DNA from: Polaromonas sp.
GTDB lineage: Bacteria; Pseudomonadota; Gammaproteobacteria; Burkholderiales; Burkholderiaceae_C
Length of the DNA stretch: 64,000 bases
NCBI RefSeq assembly: GCF_016185115.1
Contig: NZ_JACPOF010000018.1
Location: 1-64,000, forward strand
Direction of reading: 5' to 3'
Shown: piece after piece, positions 61,745 to 64,000 of the stretch
Layout: each line of letters begins with the position of its first letter
How positions within the stretch are numbered: the stretch's first letter is position 1
Program-made: the position numbers and the translations under genes
Notes under the pieces: generated by a model
Databases searched by the model: none
Told to the model about the DNA's origin: nothing
The model's input: only the letters and a program-made list of their open reading frames with translations

Positions 61745-63940
61745 TCAATTGCGTGCGGCTTTTGGTGCGTAAGTTGGCGCGACGTAGGCCTGCCGCGGTG
61801 GGGCGGGCACGACTGCGGGCACTTCTTCTTTTTCCTTTTCTTCTTCCTTGAAGGTGAAAAAGACGTTTCCGGCATCGGAGAAGAATGTCGGCATCACGGC
61901 CGACTGATAGGAGGCAAACACTGCAAGCGGAGGTATCGCTACTGGCACATCGGCCTTGGGCTTGATGCTTGCGGTGGTCTTCTGGACAATAGGTCCGCAG
62001 CAAGTGGTCGCCAGCGCATACTGGGCCGCGTTGGGGCCGCCCAGGGTGTAGCCTGTGAATGTCACGGACTTGTTGGTTCCAGCGGTCGCGTCGTCAAACG
62101 TTGCAGTGGCGCCCGGGCCGGCAATCAGGCTGACGCCTGGAGGGTCGCCCCTCAACGAGTAAAGAATGGTGCTGGTATTGCCGTCGAAATATTTGGTGGC
62201 TTCAGGAAACACCAGCATGCGCTGCGACAGCACTGCGCCGGCGGTCAGGATGAATTTGGTGGAATAGTCCGTCGGCGTGGTGTAGGAGACGGGGTTGTAA
62301 GTGATGAGGACAGGCGCATTGGTGACGGTGGCAGGTGGGGCCAGCGGTGCGAAGACGACTGTGCCGCCCGCAACACCCGGGCCCGTGCCATCCGTGTCTG
62401 CGCTGATGGTCAGGCCACGCGGCAGACCCAGGCTGCGGGTTGCGTCCAGCGTGCCGTTGGTGACGGTGATCTTGCTGCTGATGTTGACATCATTGGCGGC
62501 GCACATCATCAGGTTGCCGTCAGTAGTGGTAACGGCTGCGTTCAGATTGACGTTGCGGCCGGCGCTCAGAAGTATGCTTCCGTTCGTTGTGGTCATGGCC
62601 GCATTCACGTTCACATCCCGTCCACAGCAGGCTGAAAAATTCCCGTTGGTCGCCGTGACAGCGGCGTTGATGTTGGTGTCGCGGTCGGCGTTCAGCGTCA
62701 GGGTGGTCGGCGCACCGGCGGCTGTCCATGTGATCGCGTCGTTGACGAAAATATCACCGTTGCCGGGTCCGGGTGCCGTCTTGATGGTGATGCTGTTGTT
62801 GACCAGCTGTGCCGAAAGCGTGACGCCTGAAATATTGCCGCCTGCGCCAATGATGAAATCCTGGGGGTCGATCAACCATGAGCCCATCTGTCCCTGCGGT
62901 GCAACTGTGGTCACGCGCACGTCGTCACGGATATTCACGTGGGCCGCCGAGGTTTCAATAAAGCCGCCGTTTCCGCCGTTGGGCGCGCTGGCATCGAGTG
63001 TGCCGCCCACGTTCATGGTGCCCGTCTCCATATCGCCAAGAAGCAGGATGGTGCCGTTGCGATTGGCGATGGTTTGAGCCTGGATCACGCCGGTGTTGTT
63101 GACGACGGTGTGGAGCAGGTTGCCTGCCGCCTGTGCTGTGAGCAGCACGCGGCCGCCGTCGGCCTGAATCATGCCGCCGTTTTCAACCAGGGCATTGACC
63201 GCTCCCTGGGCCACGGAAATATTGAGCAGGCCGTCACCGTTCACATCCATCGTGACGGCGTTGCCGGCTGCGAGCGCAACAGATCCCAACCTCGCGGAAA
63301 TAACGCCCTGGTTGCTGACGCTTTTCCCCATCAGCGCGACGTAACCGCCATCGGCTGCGGTGATGTTGCCCCGGTTGATGATCGTGCCGCTTCCCGCGTC
63401 CGTGAATGAATAATTGCCGGCCATGAAGTTTGCGTCGGTCAGGCTCATGGTGCTGGCGACCAGTCCGCCCACGTTCACCGATGCACCGCTGCCAAACAGC
63501 ACGCCGTTGGGGTTGAGCAGGAAGACCCTGCCGTTGGCCGACAGGTTGCCCATGATGCTGGACGGATCTGCCCCGAGGACGCGGTTCAGCGCGACCGAGG
63601 TGCTGCCCGGTTGCAGGAATTGCACGGTCTGGCCCGCTGCAATCCCGAAACTCTGCCAGTTCACGACGACATTGGCGGTCGACTGTGTGATGGTTGTGGC
63701 CGAACCAGCGCTTGAGATGGTGGCGGCGCCAGCGGCAACGACGCCGTTCGCCGGCAGGGCGTACACGGACGCGCCGAAGCTGAGCATCAGGCAGGCTGAC
63801 AGCGCATTGATGGCGAATCGCGCGACTGATGGCGCTCCACTGATGCCCGAGGATTGTTTGCCCGCCCCTGTGGCGTTCTCCGGGACGGCGACAAATGTTC
63901 CCGAGCTTTCGTTCCAGATGGATTTGTAAATTTGGTTCAT
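61745..63940 (-). CDS. TpsA-type (filamentous-haemagglutinin-like) exoprotein
   Basis: A 731-residue secreted protein of two-partner secretion. It starts with an extended signal peptide (ESPR: MNQIYKSIWNESSGTFVAVP) and a signal region ending near VYALP. The TPS domain follows (residues about 65-330) with the motif FLLNPNGVLFGSGA (near 139). Residues about 410-490 form roughly 24-residue beta-helix repeats (GRDVNVNAAMTTTNGSILLS and relatives), then an MBG/YDG-type domain (ATKYFDGNTSTILYSL) and an EEKEKEEVP tail. Cys pairs (SACCGRD, TTCCGP) are unusual for this family. The cognate TpsB transporter gene is not in the window. GAGGAA precedes the start. Confidence 0.85.
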   Translation of the reverse strand: MNQIYKSIWNESSGTFVAVPENATGAGKQSSGISGAPSVARFAINALSACLMLSFGASVYALPANGVVAAGAATISSAGSATTITQSTANVVVNWQSFGIAAGQTVQFLQPGSTSVALNRVLGADPSSIMGNLSANGRVFLLNPNGVLFGSGASVNVGGLVASTMSLTDANFMAGNYSFTDAGSGTIINRGNITAADGGYVALMGKSVSNQGVISARLGSVALAAGNAVTMDVNGDGLLNISVAQGAVNALVENGGMIQADGGRVLLTAQAAGNLLHTVVNNTGVIQAQTIANRNGTILLLGDMETGTMNVGGTLDASAPNGGNGGFIETSAAHVNIRDDVRVTTVAPQGQMGSWLIDPQDFIIGAGGNISGVTLSAQLVNNSITIKTAPGPGNGDIFVNDAITWTAAGAPTTLTLNADRDTNINAAVTATNGNFSACCGRDVNVNAAMTTTNGSILLSAGRNVNLNAAVTTTDGNLMMCAANDVNISSKITVTNGTLDATRSLGLPRGLTISADTDGTGPGVAGGTVVFAPLAPPATVTNAPVLITYNPVSYTTPTDYSTKFILTAGAVLSQRMLVFPEATKYFDGNTSTILYSLRGDPPGVSLIAGPGATATFDDATAGTNKSVTFTGYTLGGPNAAQYALATTCCGPIVQKTTASIKPKADVPVAIPPLAVFASYQSAVMPTFFSDAGNVFFTFKEEEKEKEEVPAVVPAPPRQAYVAPTYAPKAARN

Positions 63941-64000
63941 GGAGGGTTCCTCAAATGTTGTACGGGTTCATGACGGAATAAGCACCGGTCAGAAATATTT

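Overview
The window looks like the chromosome of a betaproteobacterium of the order Burkholderiales, most likely family Comamonadaceae (Polaromonas/Rhodoferax/Variovorax type). The grounds are the thrS-infC-rpmI-rplT-pheS-pheT-ihfA-merR-tRNA-Pro block, four orphan Bug/TctC-type solute-binding proteins, aromatic-acid catabolic clusters, and short dispersed repeats (GCTA...TAGCTG, CCCCCTCGGGGGG) that I associate with this family. No species can be named from the sequence alone.

Layout. 0-3 kb: the 3' end of an IS3-group insertion sequence has landed in fnr and removed its DNA-binding domain. Next come hemN, with an FNR-like box, and a TauE/SafE-like membrane gene. 3.1-7.2 kb: a potFGHI-type polyamine ABC operon. 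7.2-8.6 kb: an EamA exporter and a gamma-glutamylcyclotransferase-like gene. 8.6-10.6 kb: aceA behind two identical-geometry palindromes, then a small zinc-ribbon gene. 10.6-19.1 kb: the translation operon, from a probable threonine-codon leader peptide and attenuator through thrS, infC (AUC start), rpmI, rplT, pheS, pheT, ihfA and a MerR-type gene to tRNA-Pro(GGG).

19.2-27.8 kb is an accessory island next to the tRNA, more A/T-rich than its surroundings in the 19.3-26.5 kb part. It holds a two-gene unit on the minus strand: a 1620-residue NERD nuclease / kinase-like / kinase-like / superfamily 1 helicase fusion and an unrecognised 516-residue partner. The layout resembles, but is not identical to, published Mokosh antiphage systems. 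Beside it are a frameshifted 3' remnant of a BREX PglX-like methyltransferase, an IclR remnant, a toxin-antitoxin pair and a broken Nudix copy. This is the best candidate for an undescribed system in the window.

27.8-40.3 kb: an acetolactate synthase catalytic subunit, a TetR gene and a probable aromatic catabolic cluster of unknown substrate (alpha/beta hydrolase, two SDRs, enoyl-CoA hydratase, two Bug proteins, LysR, MhpA-type flavin hydroxylase, VOC dioxygenase-like protein, SnoaL-like protein). 40.4-42.5 kb: an OafA-type acyltransferase. 43-51.4 kb: SnoaL-like and Nudix genes and a 3-hydroxybenzoate/gentisate operon (3-hydroxybenzoate 6-hydroxylase, gentisate dioxygenase, fumarylpyruvate hydrolase, an FAD oxidoreductase, two Bug proteins) divergent from a MarR gene with a perfect operator-like palindrome between them. 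No maleylpyruvate isomerase is present. The gentisate dioxygenase carries a run of 12 C just after its start codon.

51.4-64 kb: repeat-rich spacers, an ABM-domain protein, a 24-residue membrane peptide, a TetR/DUF1348 pair with two palindromes, an Hsp70-like two-gene unit, a peroxiredoxin-glutaredoxin fusion, DUF2721, an RcnB/CigR-like protein, an HpaB/4-hydroxybutyryl-CoA-dehydratase-family flavoprotein with a divergent TetR gene, an isochorismatase, an L,D-transpeptidase and a TpsA-type exoprotein. A four-copy dispersed repeat (about 26.4, 34.35, 42.9 and 56.95 kb) runs through the accessory half.
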